Shown in pieces: positions 7,034-15,227 of a DNA stretch of 64,000 nt. Below the pieces are notes generated by a model, which was not told the origin of the DNA, made no database searches, and saw only the letters and a list, made by a program, of their open reading frames with translations. The stretch is from Streptosporangium lutulentum (GTDB lineage: Bacteria; Actinomycetota; Actinomycetes; Streptosporangiales; Streptosporangiaceae), in assembly GCF_030811455.1 (NCBI RefSeq), contig NZ_JAUSQU010000001.1:6820001-6884000 (forward strand), written 5' to 3'. Each line of letters opens with the position of its first letter. Within the stretch, counting starts at the first letter, position 1. A program made the translations under genes and the position numbers.

Positions 7034-9388
7034 CTATTCGCGTATCTCTAGATAAGGGCGATAGGCTGGATGAATCTCAAATCGCGCTTGCTTTCCGGAA
7101 GATTTCTCCAATTTGCGCGCCAAGACTTCTGCTCGCCGCATTTCTCCAGGCGTTCCGTAGTAGTCGAAAACACCTCGACTAGTCTCGATGCCAATGAATC
7201 CATGCCTACGAAGAATACTGAGGATGGAATCGATGGCTTTCTCATCTTTCGCGTTGGACTGTAAGAGCTCTCTGATCTGGGCAAGTTCTAGAATGGCAGG
7301 TTCTCCTGCAAACTCAAAAAGTATAGGCTCAAGATCGAGCGATGCCGCAATCCCTTCCACTAAGAGCGCCTCATACGCGAACAGGCTGTAGGATCGCTCA
7401 GCTTCGAGGACATCCTCCTCAGTCACGAGCGCATGTCGAGCGTTAGCGGCACGACTGACAGCTGCATTCGCGAAAAAAACTAGGTCTCTAGGACGAGGCT
7501 GCACCCGTGACAGTACGTATTCTTTGGAGTCGATGCCGCGGATCTTTTTTTGAAATAGCATGGTCCACAGATCTTCTGGACTGCCTTTTTTCCGAGAATC
7601 CCAGAATCTATCCTCAAGGACTCGAGCTAGGAGATCCTTATCGCGCCATTCTATCTCCGAAACAACGATCTTATCAGGCTCTCTGGCATGGTTGCGCACA
7701 TACGCAAAAATATCGCTTCGAATAAACACAGTGAGCGACACGTTGACTGGATTCTTGGCTGACTTTTCGCGATGGAATTCGTCTGTTATTCGACCAATCG
7801 TAGACAATAATCCCAGGAGCAGGCGAGAGAGCAGATCAAGGTCTGCGCCATTTTCCCATGCCTTATCGAGGTTGTCGATCAAGAGAGCCACTCTTTCTCG
7901 CCTCGCGAGAGCGGCGCCTAGAAGCCGCCGCAGTTCTTTAAGCGTGCCTCCGAATAGTGCTGAGTTGATTTGATTGCGAGCATTCTGCACACCAATAACA
8001 GCTAGATCGGCATCGAGCCAGCCCTTCAGTGATTCTGTCAAAATATCGAGACGCACGGCGAAGCTCGCTTCGAGACCGCCGTGCTTCTCTTCAATACAGC
8101 TTCGGAGATCATCTAGTGGGGACCCAACAGCAATGCCGGCAGGCATTCGTTCTGCCTCATCTATGGCACGTATGGCTATTTCGGTATAGATGAGATATTT
8201 CCAGAAACCCTCTATTAGATAGTCTTCGAGATGCTTCGGATTTAGCTTTTGAAGTATCTCAATGAGACCATCCAGCTCATAACTTGCAGGCTTTATAACA
8301 CATACGAGATTGCGAGCATCCTGCTGAAGTGTTTGAGCCGCCTGTAGCATATTGGCCGTTTTCCCAGTTCCCTTTCGGCCACTGAAAATTACAGCTCGCG
8401 CTTCTAGAACATCCTTGTAATCTCGCGTTTCTACAAAATATCTATCGAGTCCGGATTTATCGGATTCCGCAACATGGTTCCCGAATTGTAGAGATTCTAG
8501 CCCCATCGACAAATGTTTCCGGACTCTCGATGCCGGTCGAGAATCAGGGAGGCGGATGTTTTCCATCCAGGCCTCGATGCCCTTACGTATCTCTCGTGTT
8601 GCTGAGTATCTAATCGCCAAGTCTCGATAGTCGATCGCAGTCTCTTCCTGGCGTTCGGTTACCAGGAGAACGTCCCTACTGAGCCCTCGAGCCAAACCCG
8701 CCAGAAGAGACACCCTCGGATTCCATATTTCAGCAAGATAGGCTCGCGAGGGAGTTAGGTGGAAAATAGCGGCATGCGACTTATGCACTTCTTCTGCAAA
8801 CCATGCTAACGGGGCGCTACCATACTCGGACAGATCAAGCTGTTCAATTGAATACTTTTTGTATAGCTTGAGAGTTCGATCGAGCATATGTGATGGCTCG
8901 TCTCGCTTTCCACTGGGGATGTATAGCAGTCGCGATTCCTCGTATGATTCGGAGGATCCACCTAGCAAATCATCCAGAAGTGGAGTTGAGGCTTTTTCTA
9001 TGGAAGAAGCTATTTTATAAGTAAGCTCTTCCGAGTTTGCGTAGCCAATATATCCTGTAGTAGTTAGGAGGGCAAAGTCACGCCATCTCTTCTCTGCATC
9101 TTTGTCTTGAGAGTCCCGCACGATTAAAACTTTCTTACTTTTTCCAATCGCAAGGCCCAATTCAAAGAGAACGTTGTGGTTCATGCTGGTCAGGTCAAAT
9201 ATTCCAATTGTGCAATTATCAATCGCGCTTTCGACTTCATTTATGATGAGTCGGCCATCTACCTGAAGGTCTTCCCACGTAAGAGACTCAGTTACGAGAT
9301 CGCTTGAGGATAGTTGTGCTGCAACGCTGGCCAACGTCTCACGTAGGACTTCGGGCTTCGTGCTGTAGCCAAAGAAAAGACGGTCCAT
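7034..9388 (-). CDS. TIR/deoxyribosyltransferase-like tandem domains fused to a Sll1717-type P-loop ATPase
   Basis: A 784-aa protein. Residues ~1-130 resemble a TIR or nucleoside-2-deoxyribosyltransferase-like fold (FFGYSTKPEV; VDGRLIINEVESAIDNCTIG; FDLTSMNHNVLFELGLAIGK). Residues ~150-290 look like a second, diverged copy (LLYIPSGKRDEPSHMLDRTL; ETAIDYRDLAIRYS). A P-loop SGRKGTGKTANML follows near 336 and a Walker B strand VALLIDNLDKAWE near 503, as in Sll1717-family ATPases. The C-terminus looks like a winged-helix region (SILRRHGFIGIETSRGVF). No membrane segment. The protein is probably a sensor-switch coupled to the convergent SLATT gene; that link is inference. Codon use is AT-rich. Confidence 0.7.
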   Translation of the reverse strand: MDRLFFGYSTKPEVLRETLASVAAQLSSSDLVTESLTWEDLQVDGRLIINEVESAIDNCTIGIFDLTSMNHNVLFELGLAIGKSKKVLIVRDSQDKDAEKRWRDFALLTTTGYIGYANSEELTYKIASSIEKASTPLLDDLLGGSSESYEESRLLYIPSGKRDEPSHMLDRTLKLYKKYSIEQLDLSEYGSAPLAWFAEEVHKSHAAIFHLTPSRAYLAEIWNPRVSLLAGLARGLSRDVLLVTERQEETAIDYRDLAIRYSATREIRKGIEAWMENIRLPDSRPASRVRKHLSMGLESLQFGNHVAESDKSGLDRYFVETRDYKDVLEARAVIFSGRKGTGKTANMLQAAQTLQQDARNLVCVIKPASYELDGLIEILQKLNPKHLEDYLIEGFWKYLIYTEIAIRAIDEAERMPAGIAVGSPLDDLRSCIEEKHGGLEASFAVRLDILTESLKGWLDADLAVIGVQNARNQINSALFGGTLKELRRLLGAALARRERVALLIDNLDKAWENGADLDLLSRLLLGLLSTIGRITDEFHREKSAKNPVNVSLTVFIRSDIFAYVRNHAREPDKIVVSEIEWRDKDLLARVLEDRFWDSRKKGSPEDLWTMLFQKKIRGIDSKEYVLSRVQPRPRDLVFFANAAVSRAANARHALVTEEDVLEAERSYSLFAYEALLVEGIAASLDLEPILFEFAGEPAILELAQIRELLQSNAKDEKAIDSILSILRRHGFIGIETSRGVFDYYGTPGEMRRAEVLARKLEKSSGKQARFEIHPAYRPYLEIRE

Positions 9389-9522
9389 AATTTCCCTTTC
9401 ATGGAGTCTTTATCCGTGATCGACTCACGGTCCCAGACACCGTGCAGGCTCCTCGAGAGAAGTAAGCGGACGCGCCAGATTATATGAGCCCATTTCTTAA
9501 TCTTCTAGCAATGTCTAAAATG

Positions 9523-9547
9523 TCTTCAAAATATCACTTTTTGAAGA
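9523..9547. terminator. Small hairpin upstream of the ATPase gene
   Basis: TCTTCAAAA (9523-9531) pairs perfectly with TTTTGAAGA (9539-9547) over a 7-nt loop. It could be a terminator or operator element. It stands 135 bp upstream of the ATPase start at 9388, in an intergenic stretch that otherwise shows no gene up to 10160. Confidence 0.35.
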
Positions 9548-9868
9548 TTTGCGCGTTTTGGTACCTGTGGGGCCAAGGATGCCTCGCTGATTGCCGAAGA
9601 AGCTTAGGGTGGTTGGCTGCCTCGCCGCTTCCAGTGCTCGAGCCTTGGCCGACCCTGCGCCCCGGGTGGCCTGCCATCGGATGACGTGGTGACCACAGCT
9701 GATGGGCTACATGGGATATTCGCGAGATAATCGAAATGATCAAGCTGCCCGGATGAGCCATCACCGCGTTTCAGTAGTTCAGTTCATATGGGCAGCCAGC
9801 CCCGCCCGCGCTCTCCTAATGTGAGTGCCCTTAGACCATTGCCGAATTGTTCTTGTAGGTATCAAGGC

Positions 9869-10055
9869 GGCGGCGCGGCGCGCCGCCGCACGGCCCTCCA
9901 CCCGCCCGCCGTCCGGGCATGCGGCGTGGGCGCCGGTCCCGAACGGCGGCGGAAATCGGGCCGCCCGCCGCACCGCCCGCGCGCCGCACCCAACCAACCC
10001 GCCGCACCGGGGCCACACCACCGCGGCCCGCAAGGAGACTCGGGCCATTGACCTA
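9869..10055. repeat. GC-rich intergenic repeat (intact copy)
   Basis: A very GC-rich, Pro/Arg-coding-like stretch starting GGCGGCGGCGCGGCGCGCC. Its left ~65 bp closely match 14306-14368 (GCCCGCCCGCCGTCCGGGC in both) and its right part resembles 15117-15190 (CAACCCGCC, followed by a CCGGG-type segment). The second copy is split by the IS110 fragment. Long open frames through it are composition artefacts. Confidence 0.5.
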
Positions 10056-10243
10056 ACAGCCGCATGACCCCGGCACCTCCGGATCGGAACAGGCCCTTCC
10101 ATTCTTGTGGATATGCACAAGCTATCCCGCGAGTAACGCCTTACCCTACGATCACCCGTTATGGTCGTCTACTGGGACTGTCAATGGCCAGGTGCGTGTC
10201 GCCGCTGGTGGCCAAGAAAAAGTCCCCAGCTCTTCGTAGTTGA

Positions 10244-11023
10244 CTACTTCATGGTGGGTCGTCCTGGGCCTCGGATGCGGGCCTGTCGCATGCGGAAGGA
10301 CTCGCCCTCGGTGACCACGACGATGCTGTGGTGTAGGAGCCGATCCAGCAGGCTGACCGCGGTGGTGTGCTCGGGCAGGAAACGCCCCCACTGATCGAAA
10401 GGCCAGTGCGAGCCGATCCCGAGCGCGCGGCGCTCATAGGCGGCGGCGACGAACCGAAACAGTAACTGGGTGCCGGTATCGTCCAGCGGAGCGAATCCCA
10501 CCTCGTCGATGACGACCAGATCGGCGCGCAGTAGATTCTCGATCACGCGGCCGACGGAGTTGTCGGCCAGACCCCGATAGAGCGTCTCGACCAGCTCGGC
10601 GGCGGTGAAATAACGGACCTTGTAACCGGCCTGGATAGCGGCGACGCCGAACGCGATGAGGCTGTGGGACTTGCCGGTGCCGGCCGGCCCGACCGCGCAG
10701 TAGTTCTCCGCCGCTCGAACCCACTCCAGCGAGGCCAGGTAGTCGAACGTTGCCCGGGGGATCGAGGAGGCGGCGACGTCGAACTCCTCGATCGTCTTGA
10801 TGACCGGGAACGCGGCGGCCTTCATCCTCATTCGGGCGTTGGAGGCATCCCGAGCAGCCAGCTCGGCATCGATGAGCGTGCGCAGGAACTCCTCGGGGTT
10901 CCACCGTTGCGTGCGGGCAGTGAGGAGCAGCTCCGGTGCCAGAGCCCGGATCGTTGACAGCTTCAGACGGCGCAGCCCGCCATCGAGGTCGGCGGCCAGT
11001 GGCGGAAGAGCGGGCGCGGTCAT
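10244..11023 (-). CDS. istB: IstB, IS21 helper ATPase
   Basis: A 259-aa AAA+ protein with Walker A VGPAGTGKSHSLIAFG near residue 110 and Walker B LVVIDEVGF near 175, as in IstB/DnaC-like ATPases that load the IS21 transposase onto target DNA. The sensor region GIGSHWPFDQWGRFL is also typical, although the usual TSN-like start of that motif reads GSH. Its ATG overlaps the istA stop by 4 bp (ATGA). Length is normal, and the element appears intact. Confidence 0.9.
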   Translation of the reverse strand: MTAPALPPLAADLDGGLRRLKLSTIRALAPELLLTARTQRWNPEEFLRTLIDAELAARDASNARMRMKAAAFPVIKTIEEFDVAASSIPRATFDYLASLEWVRAAENYCAVGPAGTGKSHSLIAFGVAAIQAGYKVRYFTAAELVETLYRGLADNSVGRVIENLLRADLVVIDEVGFAPLDDTGTQLLFRFVAAAYERRALGIGSHWPFDQWGRFLPEHTTAVSLLDRLLHHSIVVVTEGESFRMRQARIRGPGRPTMK

Positions 11024-12507
11024 GACACCTGCCCGATCTGGTTGAGCTTGTCGAGGGTATAGGCCGACAGCGGCCGGGTCGGCACCTGCGGCAGCTCCAA
11101 AACGAGGGCCTCTCCGGCCGGGCAGGGCTGCGCGGTTCCGGCTCCAGCGGCCAAGATCGAGCGCACGTCCTCGGCCCGCCAGCGGCGAAAAGCGACTGCG
11201 CGCTCCAGCGCCGACAGCAGGGCCGCTTCGCCGTGCGCGGCACGCAGTGCGGCCAGCTCCTCCAAGTCAGCGGCCAGGCGGGTGTTGCCGGAGGCGGCCG
11301 AGGCTGCCAAGAACGCCTCCGCGACCGGGCCGAGTCCCAGGAAGGTCTTCTCCGCCTCGGTCCTGGGCCGGGCGGGGCGGCGTGGTGCGGGCCGGGGACC
11401 GCCGTAGTGTGCGTCGGTGACCGCTGCCTCGCCGGGAGCGACCGGGACGTGCTCGGCGACGATCTCACCGGTGGCCAGGTCCGAGACCAGCAGCCGCCCG
11501 TCGGCCTCCACGACGGCGACGGCGGCGCCGATCAGCCGGGTCGGCACCGAGTAGCGGGCCGAGCCGAAGCGCACGCATGAGAGTTTGTCGACCTTGCGGG
11601 TGGCCGGCGCCTTGCCGATCGCGGGCCGCAGCGACGGCAGCGCGCTCAGCAACTCGCGCTCAGCGGCCAGTCGCTCGACCGGGATCGCGCAGATCTCCGA
11701 GTGCGGCACCGCGTTGACCTCGGCGCACCACTGCCGCGCCGCGACGTTGGCCGCCGTCAGATCATCGAACGGGGCGTGCGGTGCAATCAGGTCACGCTTG
11801 GCATAGCCGACCAGGTTCTCCACGATCCCCTTCGATTCGGGATCAGCGGCCTCGCACCAGTCCGGCCGAAAGGCGTAGTGCGTCGCCAAGCGGACGTAAT
11901 CGGCGGTCGGGATGACCTTGTTGGCGACCACGCCGCCCTTCAGGCAGCCCATCCGATCGGCCAGCACCGCTTTGGGCACCCCGCCGAGTTCTTCGAAGCA
12001 TTCAGCCAGCATGGCCAGGGTGGTGGCGGCCCGCTGGTTGTCGGCGAAGCGCACGAACCGGATCCTGGACCAGGCCAGCACCGCGCAGAACACGTGCAAC
12101 CCACCGCCGGCGTCCCCCCAGTCGATGACCAGCATCTCGCCCGGCGTCCAGATCGCCGGACGCCGCCCGCGATGGTGATCGCGCCGCCAGGTCTTCTTCG
12201 CTGATGCGACCAGACGCCGCAGGTTACGCGCCGATCCGGTATACCCGGCGGCCTGGGCCAGCGGCAGCAGCCGCTTGGCCGAGATCTTCCCCGCGGTGGC
12301 CTGCACCTTGCCGGCTACCAGTTCGGTGACCGCGTCGAAGTTGTGTTCACGGCGTTTGCGGCAGGTCGGCTTGTTGCCGGTCAGGGAGCGCTCGATGATG
12401 CGTCTGACGGTCTTGTGCGTGGTGCCGCATATCTGCGCGGCCCCGCGATAGGTGCCTACCTCGCGGTAGGCGGCGATGATGTCCATGACTTCCCCCGAAG
12501 ATTTCAT
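11020..12507 (-). CDS. istA: IstA, IS21 transposase
   Basis: I prefer the start at 12507 (MKSSGEVMDIIAAYREVGTY), the usual IstA beginning; an upstream in-frame start at 12564 would add 19 residues. The N-terminal helix-turn-helix (GAAQICGTTHKTVRRIIERS) precedes an integrase-core domain with LVIDWGDAGG (first Asp), DRMGCLKGGV and DPESKGIVENLVGYAK (Glu), consistent with a DDE enzyme. About 495 aa, a normal length for IstA. Forms one operon with istB. Confidence 0.9.
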   Translation of the reverse strand: MKSSGEVMDIIAAYREVGTYRGAAQICGTTHKTVRRIIERSLTGNKPTCRKRREHNFDAVTELVAGKVQATAGKISAKRLLPLAQAAGYTGSARNLRRLVASAKKTWRRDHHRGRRPAIWTPGEMLVIDWGDAGGGLHVFCAVLAWSRIRFVRFADNQRAATTLAMLAECFEELGGVPKAVLADRMGCLKGGVVANKVIPTADYVRLATHYAFRPDWCEAADPESKGIVENLVGYAKRDLIAPHAPFDDLTAANVAARQWCAEVNAVPHSEICAIPVERLAAERELLSALPSLRPAIGKAPATRKVDKLSCVRFGSARYSVPTRLIGAAVAVVEADGRLLVSDLATGEIVAEHVPVAPGEAAVTDAHYGGPRPAPRRPARPRTEAEKTFLGLGPVAEAFLAASAASGNTRLAADLEELAALRAAHGEAALLSALERAVAFRRWRAEDVRSILAAGAGTAQPCPAGEALVLELPQVPTRPLSAYTLDKLNQIGQVS

Positions 12508-12966
12508 GGCCGAACAGACCCCCTGAGCGGTGATCTCGTGACTGGCTGACACCGTCACGATCACCGCTCAGGGCACACACCTCCCGACGACACGCGAACG
12601 AGAAGCGGGGACCTAAATCGGCCATCAGTGGTGACCTCGAACTGGCCACCTGTGGGGACTTTTACATGGCCACGGACAGGGACATAGAGAAACTGTTTTC
12701 ATACATCTGGCTACTGTTCGCACTTGCGATACCTCTACTGCTCACGCTTCGGCATCGTTCACGTACAGGGTCATGGCCCACCGCCCTGAGAACCGCTAGC
12801 ACAACATTCCTGATCATCGGGTCTTGGACTCTGCTGCGTGCTGGCTGGGCCCTCCTGGAACATGGCGCCGCTGGCGCCCAGTTTGCTGATGCAGGGAGCA
12901 AGGTTGGAGGAGGACTGGTGATCACAGCGGCCATCTTCACTCTTATTGATTACCTCCGAAGAGAGC

Positions 12967-13183
12967 AGCCTCCGGCGGGGGCACTCCGACTCCGGGATGA
13001 TCGCCAGGAGCAAGAGCTAGGTCTGTAGGTGGCTGCGAGCCGGCTCTTCCCGTCGCCGCCGTCCCAGGGCAAGCCGAGCAGACCGGAACCAGGGCGCCAA
13101 GGTCGTTCGTCCGGTGGGGCGCTCCACCTTGGCGCCCTGGCCCCGGCCCGCTCCCCAGAGGGTGGGACGACGGCGACGGGAAG
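12967..13183. repeat. Palindromic repeat copy 1 (R1 + P1)
   Basis: R1 (12967-13016) begins GCCTCCGGCGGGGGCACTCC. P1 contains a 20-bp near-perfect inverted repeat (13046-13065 / 13164-13183, CTTCCCGTCGCCGCCGTCCC with one mismatch) enclosing a perfect 15-bp one (CCAGGGCGCCAAGGT 13089-13103; complement 13126-13140). Four such units occur, at ~13.0, 15.9, 20.8 and 25.5 kb. The stem is long enough to be an RNA structure or MITE-like DNA element. Confidence 0.7.
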
Positions 13184-13347
13184 ATCCAGCGGGCGAGGTG
13201 TGTGCGTCCGCACGGGGTTCTCAGGCCGTGCCCGCTGCGTGCCCGTCAGGAGGGTGAGCAAGGGGGAATCACGGGGACTCACGGGTACTCGGCCCTCTCC
13301 CCCGCAGGTCAGCACTTCGCCAGCTCAGGGGCCAAGTGCGTTAGAGA

Positions 13348-13392
13348 CTTCCCAAGCTGACAGCGCGGGTTCGATTCCCGTCACCCGCTCCA
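13348..13392 (+). repeat. tRNA-Gly(CCC) 3'-half repeat, att copy 1
   Basis: Reads CTTCCCAAGCTGACAGCGCG followed by a T-arm (GCGGG-TTCGATT-CCCGT), acceptor strand CACCCGC, a T and CCA. This equals the 3' half of a tRNA-Gly(CCC) from the anticodon loop to the end; no 5' half precedes it. Such segments are the attachment cores left by tyrosine-integrase elements. A GTGCCCGCTGCGTGCCC-type flank (13220-13345) precedes it, as at copies 4, 5 and 8. Confidence 0.75.
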
Positions 13393-13428
13393 CACAGAGC
13401 TACCGTATGACTCCGTACGCTAGCCGCC

Positions 13429-13896
13429 ATGGACCCTGAATCTGTGGACTGGGCTGCGATTCCTGGCCCCGAGTGGTACCAGTCTTGCAACGTGGTGGAC
13501 GTCTTTAAGATCTTGATGCGGACCACACAAGCTGACGGGGATCAGGGAGGTGGTGTTCGCTCAACCCTGGGAAATGATCACTCTGGGACGCTCTACCCGG
13601 CCGCTGTTGCCGGCACGGACGTATTGCTGCACATCATCGCCACGTGTCCTGGCCCACCGAGAAACGTTGCTTTATGCATCCTATTGGATTGGTGGGGATG
13701 CTTCCAACCCGAACCAGGCTTCGAGTCGTACATAGATCAGGACGGGCAACAAGTTGAGGTTGTTCCCACCATCATCCAGCGGGTCGAGCGAGCAGCCGGC
13801 ACCCTATGTGCGATCGAGGAGCAGGACACGAACGCGCGGGGTCTGGTTCGCCGACTGCTCCGGAACATGGGCCAAGGGTGGACGATCGAGGAGTAG
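13429..13896 (+). CDS. Hypothetical protein, 155 aa
   Basis: Starts MDPESVDWAAIPGPEWYQSC. It contains a conserved-looking LGNDHSGTLYPAAVAGTDVL stretch and a LVRRLLRNMG C-terminal region. I do not recognise a named family. Its length, acidic start and position between two tRNA-derived repeats recall orphan immunity proteins of polymorphic toxin systems, but this is only inference. The start ATG lies about 36 bp after the tRNA-like CCA, with TACGCT as a possible -10 a few bases upstream, so the message might be leaderless. Confidence 0.6.
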   Translation: MDPESVDWAAIPGPEWYQSCNVVDVFKILMRTTQADGDQGGGVRSTLGNDHSGTLYPAAVAGTDVLLHIIATCPGPPRNVALCILLDWWGCFQPEPGFESYIDQDGQQVEVVPTIIQRVERAAGTLCAIEEQDTNARGLVRRLLRNMGQGWTIEE

Positions 13897-13939
13897 AAGA
13901 CCGCGGACAGCTCACAGCAAGCCCAACCCATGGGCGGTA

Positions 13940-14046
13940 CCCGGGCCATTAGCGGGCCATTAGCCAGGGTGACGAGGGGTCAACCACGGTCACTCACGAC
14001 CGGCCCGGCACCCAGGCCAGCCGCCCTACGAGGCGTGATCGATGTA
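13940..14046. repeat. att-flanking repeat, type a, copy 1
   Basis: A ~100-bp sequence with GGGCCATTAGC twice, then GACGAGGGGTCAACCACGGT and CACTCACGACCGG, leading directly into att copy 2. Related copies precede att 3 (17139-17243), lie at 22008-22110, at 26096-26159 plus 28133-28181 (split by the IS481 element before att 6) and at 48640-48734 before att 7. It appears to be part of the integrating element rather than the tRNA. Confidence 0.6.
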
Positions 14047-14091
14047 CTTCCCAAGCTGACAGCGCGGGTTCGATTCCCGTCACCCGCTCCA
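14047..14091 (+). repeat. tRNA-Gly(CCC) 3'-half repeat, att copy 2
   Basis: Same 45-bp unit as copy 1, ending CACCCGCTCCA at 14091. It is followed by a hairpin AAGGCCCAGGTC...GGGCCTT (14098-14136), which would act as tRNA terminator, and then by the 3' stub of an integrase gene on the minus strand. With its upstream flank it is almost identical to copy 6 at 28182. Confidence 0.8.
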
Positions 14092-14171
14092 AACGAAAAG
14101 GCCCAGGTCACGGATAACTTCCGAACCCGGGCCTTATTCTTTTCGGGGCTCACTTCGATCTTCCGTGCCCG

Positions 14172-14303
14172 TTACGTGCCCGATCCCTCTTGATCTTGGG
14201 CCTTTCTCAGCGCTTCGTCGGCCAGTCTGCCCATGCCATCGGCGATCATCTGGTCCCGCCCGTTCTCGGTGTGCAGATAGATCAGCGCGGCCCGCGTGGT
14301 CAA
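14172..14303 (-). pseudogene. Tyrosine-integrase C-terminal remnant 1
   Basis: Minus-strand translation gives LTTRAALIYLHTENGRDQMI and continues to a stop (TAA at 14172-14174). TTRAALIYLH carries the catalytic Tyr region of tyrosine recombinases. The N-terminal bulk is gone: homology stops at 14303, where the GC-rich repeat starts. Position and orientation next to att copy 2 are those of an AICE int gene. Confidence 0.7.
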
Positions 14304-14368
14304 GACGGCGGCGCGGCGTGCCGCCGCACCCCGGCCCTCCGCCCGCCCGCCGTCCGGGCGTGCGGCCT
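14304..14368. repeat. GC-rich repeat, left half of split copy
   Basis: Starts CAAGACGGCGGCGCGGCGTG and contains CCGCCCGCCCGCCGTCCGGG. It matches the left part of 9869-10055. The presumed right half resumes after the IS110 fragment at 15117. This suggests that IS110 entered a second copy of the repeat. Confidence 0.5.
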
Positions 14369-15115
14369 AATGAGAGCTACCGGGTCAGCTTCGAGTTTCG
14401 GGCAGACTCGGTAACGGTAGCCGTCGGCAGGTGAGCACTCGTGCGGCCGGAACCCTTTCGGGGAGTTCTACCCCCAGATCGTGCCCCTGTCGGTGGTCGG
14501 GAGAGTTGATCGCTGATGGGATGTCGTGCCAGGCAGTCGGCCTTGAGCACTAGATCATTAGGTTGCTGATAGTTCTCCCGCGAGCTGCTGAACGAGGGTG
14601 CCGTCAATGGCTGGGAGGAACTGAGGTGCTGTTCGTTGGGGATGACTGGGCCGAGGAACACCATGACGTCGAGCTGCAAGATGAGACGGGACGACGGCTG
14701 GGCAAGGCGCGGATGGAGGAGGGCGTTGCCGGGATCGCGAAACTGCATGAGCTGATCGGCCGGCATGTGACCGAGGACGCCGCAGCCGATCAGGTGGTGA
14801 TCGGCATTGAGACCGATCGGGGTCCGTGGGTGCAGGCGTTGATTGCGGCGGGCTACCAGGTGTATGCGGTGAATCCGTTGTCGGTGGCACGTTACCGCGA
14901 GCGGCACAGCGTGTCGGGGGCCAAGAGCGATGCCGCGGACGCGCGCACCCTGGCCGACATGGTGCGAACCGATCGGCATCAGCATCGGGTGATTGCCGGT
15001 GATACTCCTCAGGGTGAGGCGATCAAGGTAGTGGCCCGGGCGCATAAGACGCTGGTCTGGGAGCGCACCCGTCACGTGCAGCGGCTACGCCATGCGTTGC
15101 GCGAGTACTTCCCCC
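14369..15115 (+). mobile_element. IS110-family fragment with 5' non-coding end
   Basis: The coding part stops at 15115, where GC-rich repeat sequence resumes, so the 3' half of the element is missing. The ~255 bp before the start codon (14369-14625) contains hairpins such as CCGGAACCCTTTCGGGG. IS110 elements encode their guide (bridge) RNA in a non-coding end, often upstream of the transposase, so this stretch may be a bridge RNA locus without a working enzyme. Its ends are not exactly defined. Confidence 0.55.
14626..15115 (+). pseudogene. IS110 transposase, N-terminal part
   Basis: GTG at 14626 follows GGGAGGAACTGAG and gives MLFVGDDWAEEHHDVELQDE, the RuvC-like start of DEDD transposases. 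GIETDRGPWVQALIAAGYQV and SGAKSDAADARTLADMVRTD are characteristic IS110 segments. The frame leaves homology at LRHALREYFPR near 15115; the C-terminal domain with its catalytic Ser is absent. The protein should be inactive. Confidence 0.8.
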
Positions 15116-15227
15116 GCGGCTCTGGCCGCCCACCGACCGCCGGCCCCGCCGCACTCAACCAACCCGCCGTACCCGGGCCGCACCGCCACCCAAGGCAGAT
15201 TACGTCCGCTCACCACCACGGCGAACC

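Larger units (their letters stand above)
10179..12678 (-). mobile_element. Complete IS21-family element with 5-bp target duplication
   Basis: The ends match as TGTCAATGGCCAGGT (10179) and, on the complement, TGTCCGTGGCCATGT (12678-12664). Both ends carry further internal TGGCCA...GTCCCC motifs, typical of IS21 multiple terminal repeats. The flanks are GGGAC at 10174-10178 and 12679-12683, a 5-bp target-site duplication. Length 2500 bp, carrying istA and istB on the minus strand. The clean duplication indicates a fairly recent insertion. Confidence 0.9.
10161..13028 (+). pseudogene. Small membrane-protein gene split by IS21 insertion
   Basis: Removing the IS (10179-12678) and one GGGAC duplicate joins ATGGTCGTCTACTGGGAC (10161-10178) in frame to 12684 onward: MVVYWD-IEKLFSYIWLLF. 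The restored product is about 121 aa with three hydrophobic segments (IWLLFALAIPLLLTL; ASTTFLIIGSWTLLRAGWAL; GGGLVITAAIFTLIDYL). The IS end supplies a replacement start at 12666 (MATDRDIEKLF), so a near full-length protein may still be made. The C-terminal tail (LRLRDDRQEQ) comes from the palindromic repeat R1. A relative lies at 25084-25527. Function unknown. Confidence 0.7.

Noticed and set aside
6121-9388. Known CBASS or Pycsar system
   Set aside because: No CD-NTase or nucleotide cyclase gene lies next to the SLATT gene, so the module does not fit those systems as described.
9779-10120. Coding sequence in the GC-rich block near 10 kb
   Set aside because: Arg/Ala/Pro-rich translations on both strands reflect composition of a repeat; no ribosome binding site or homologue recognised.
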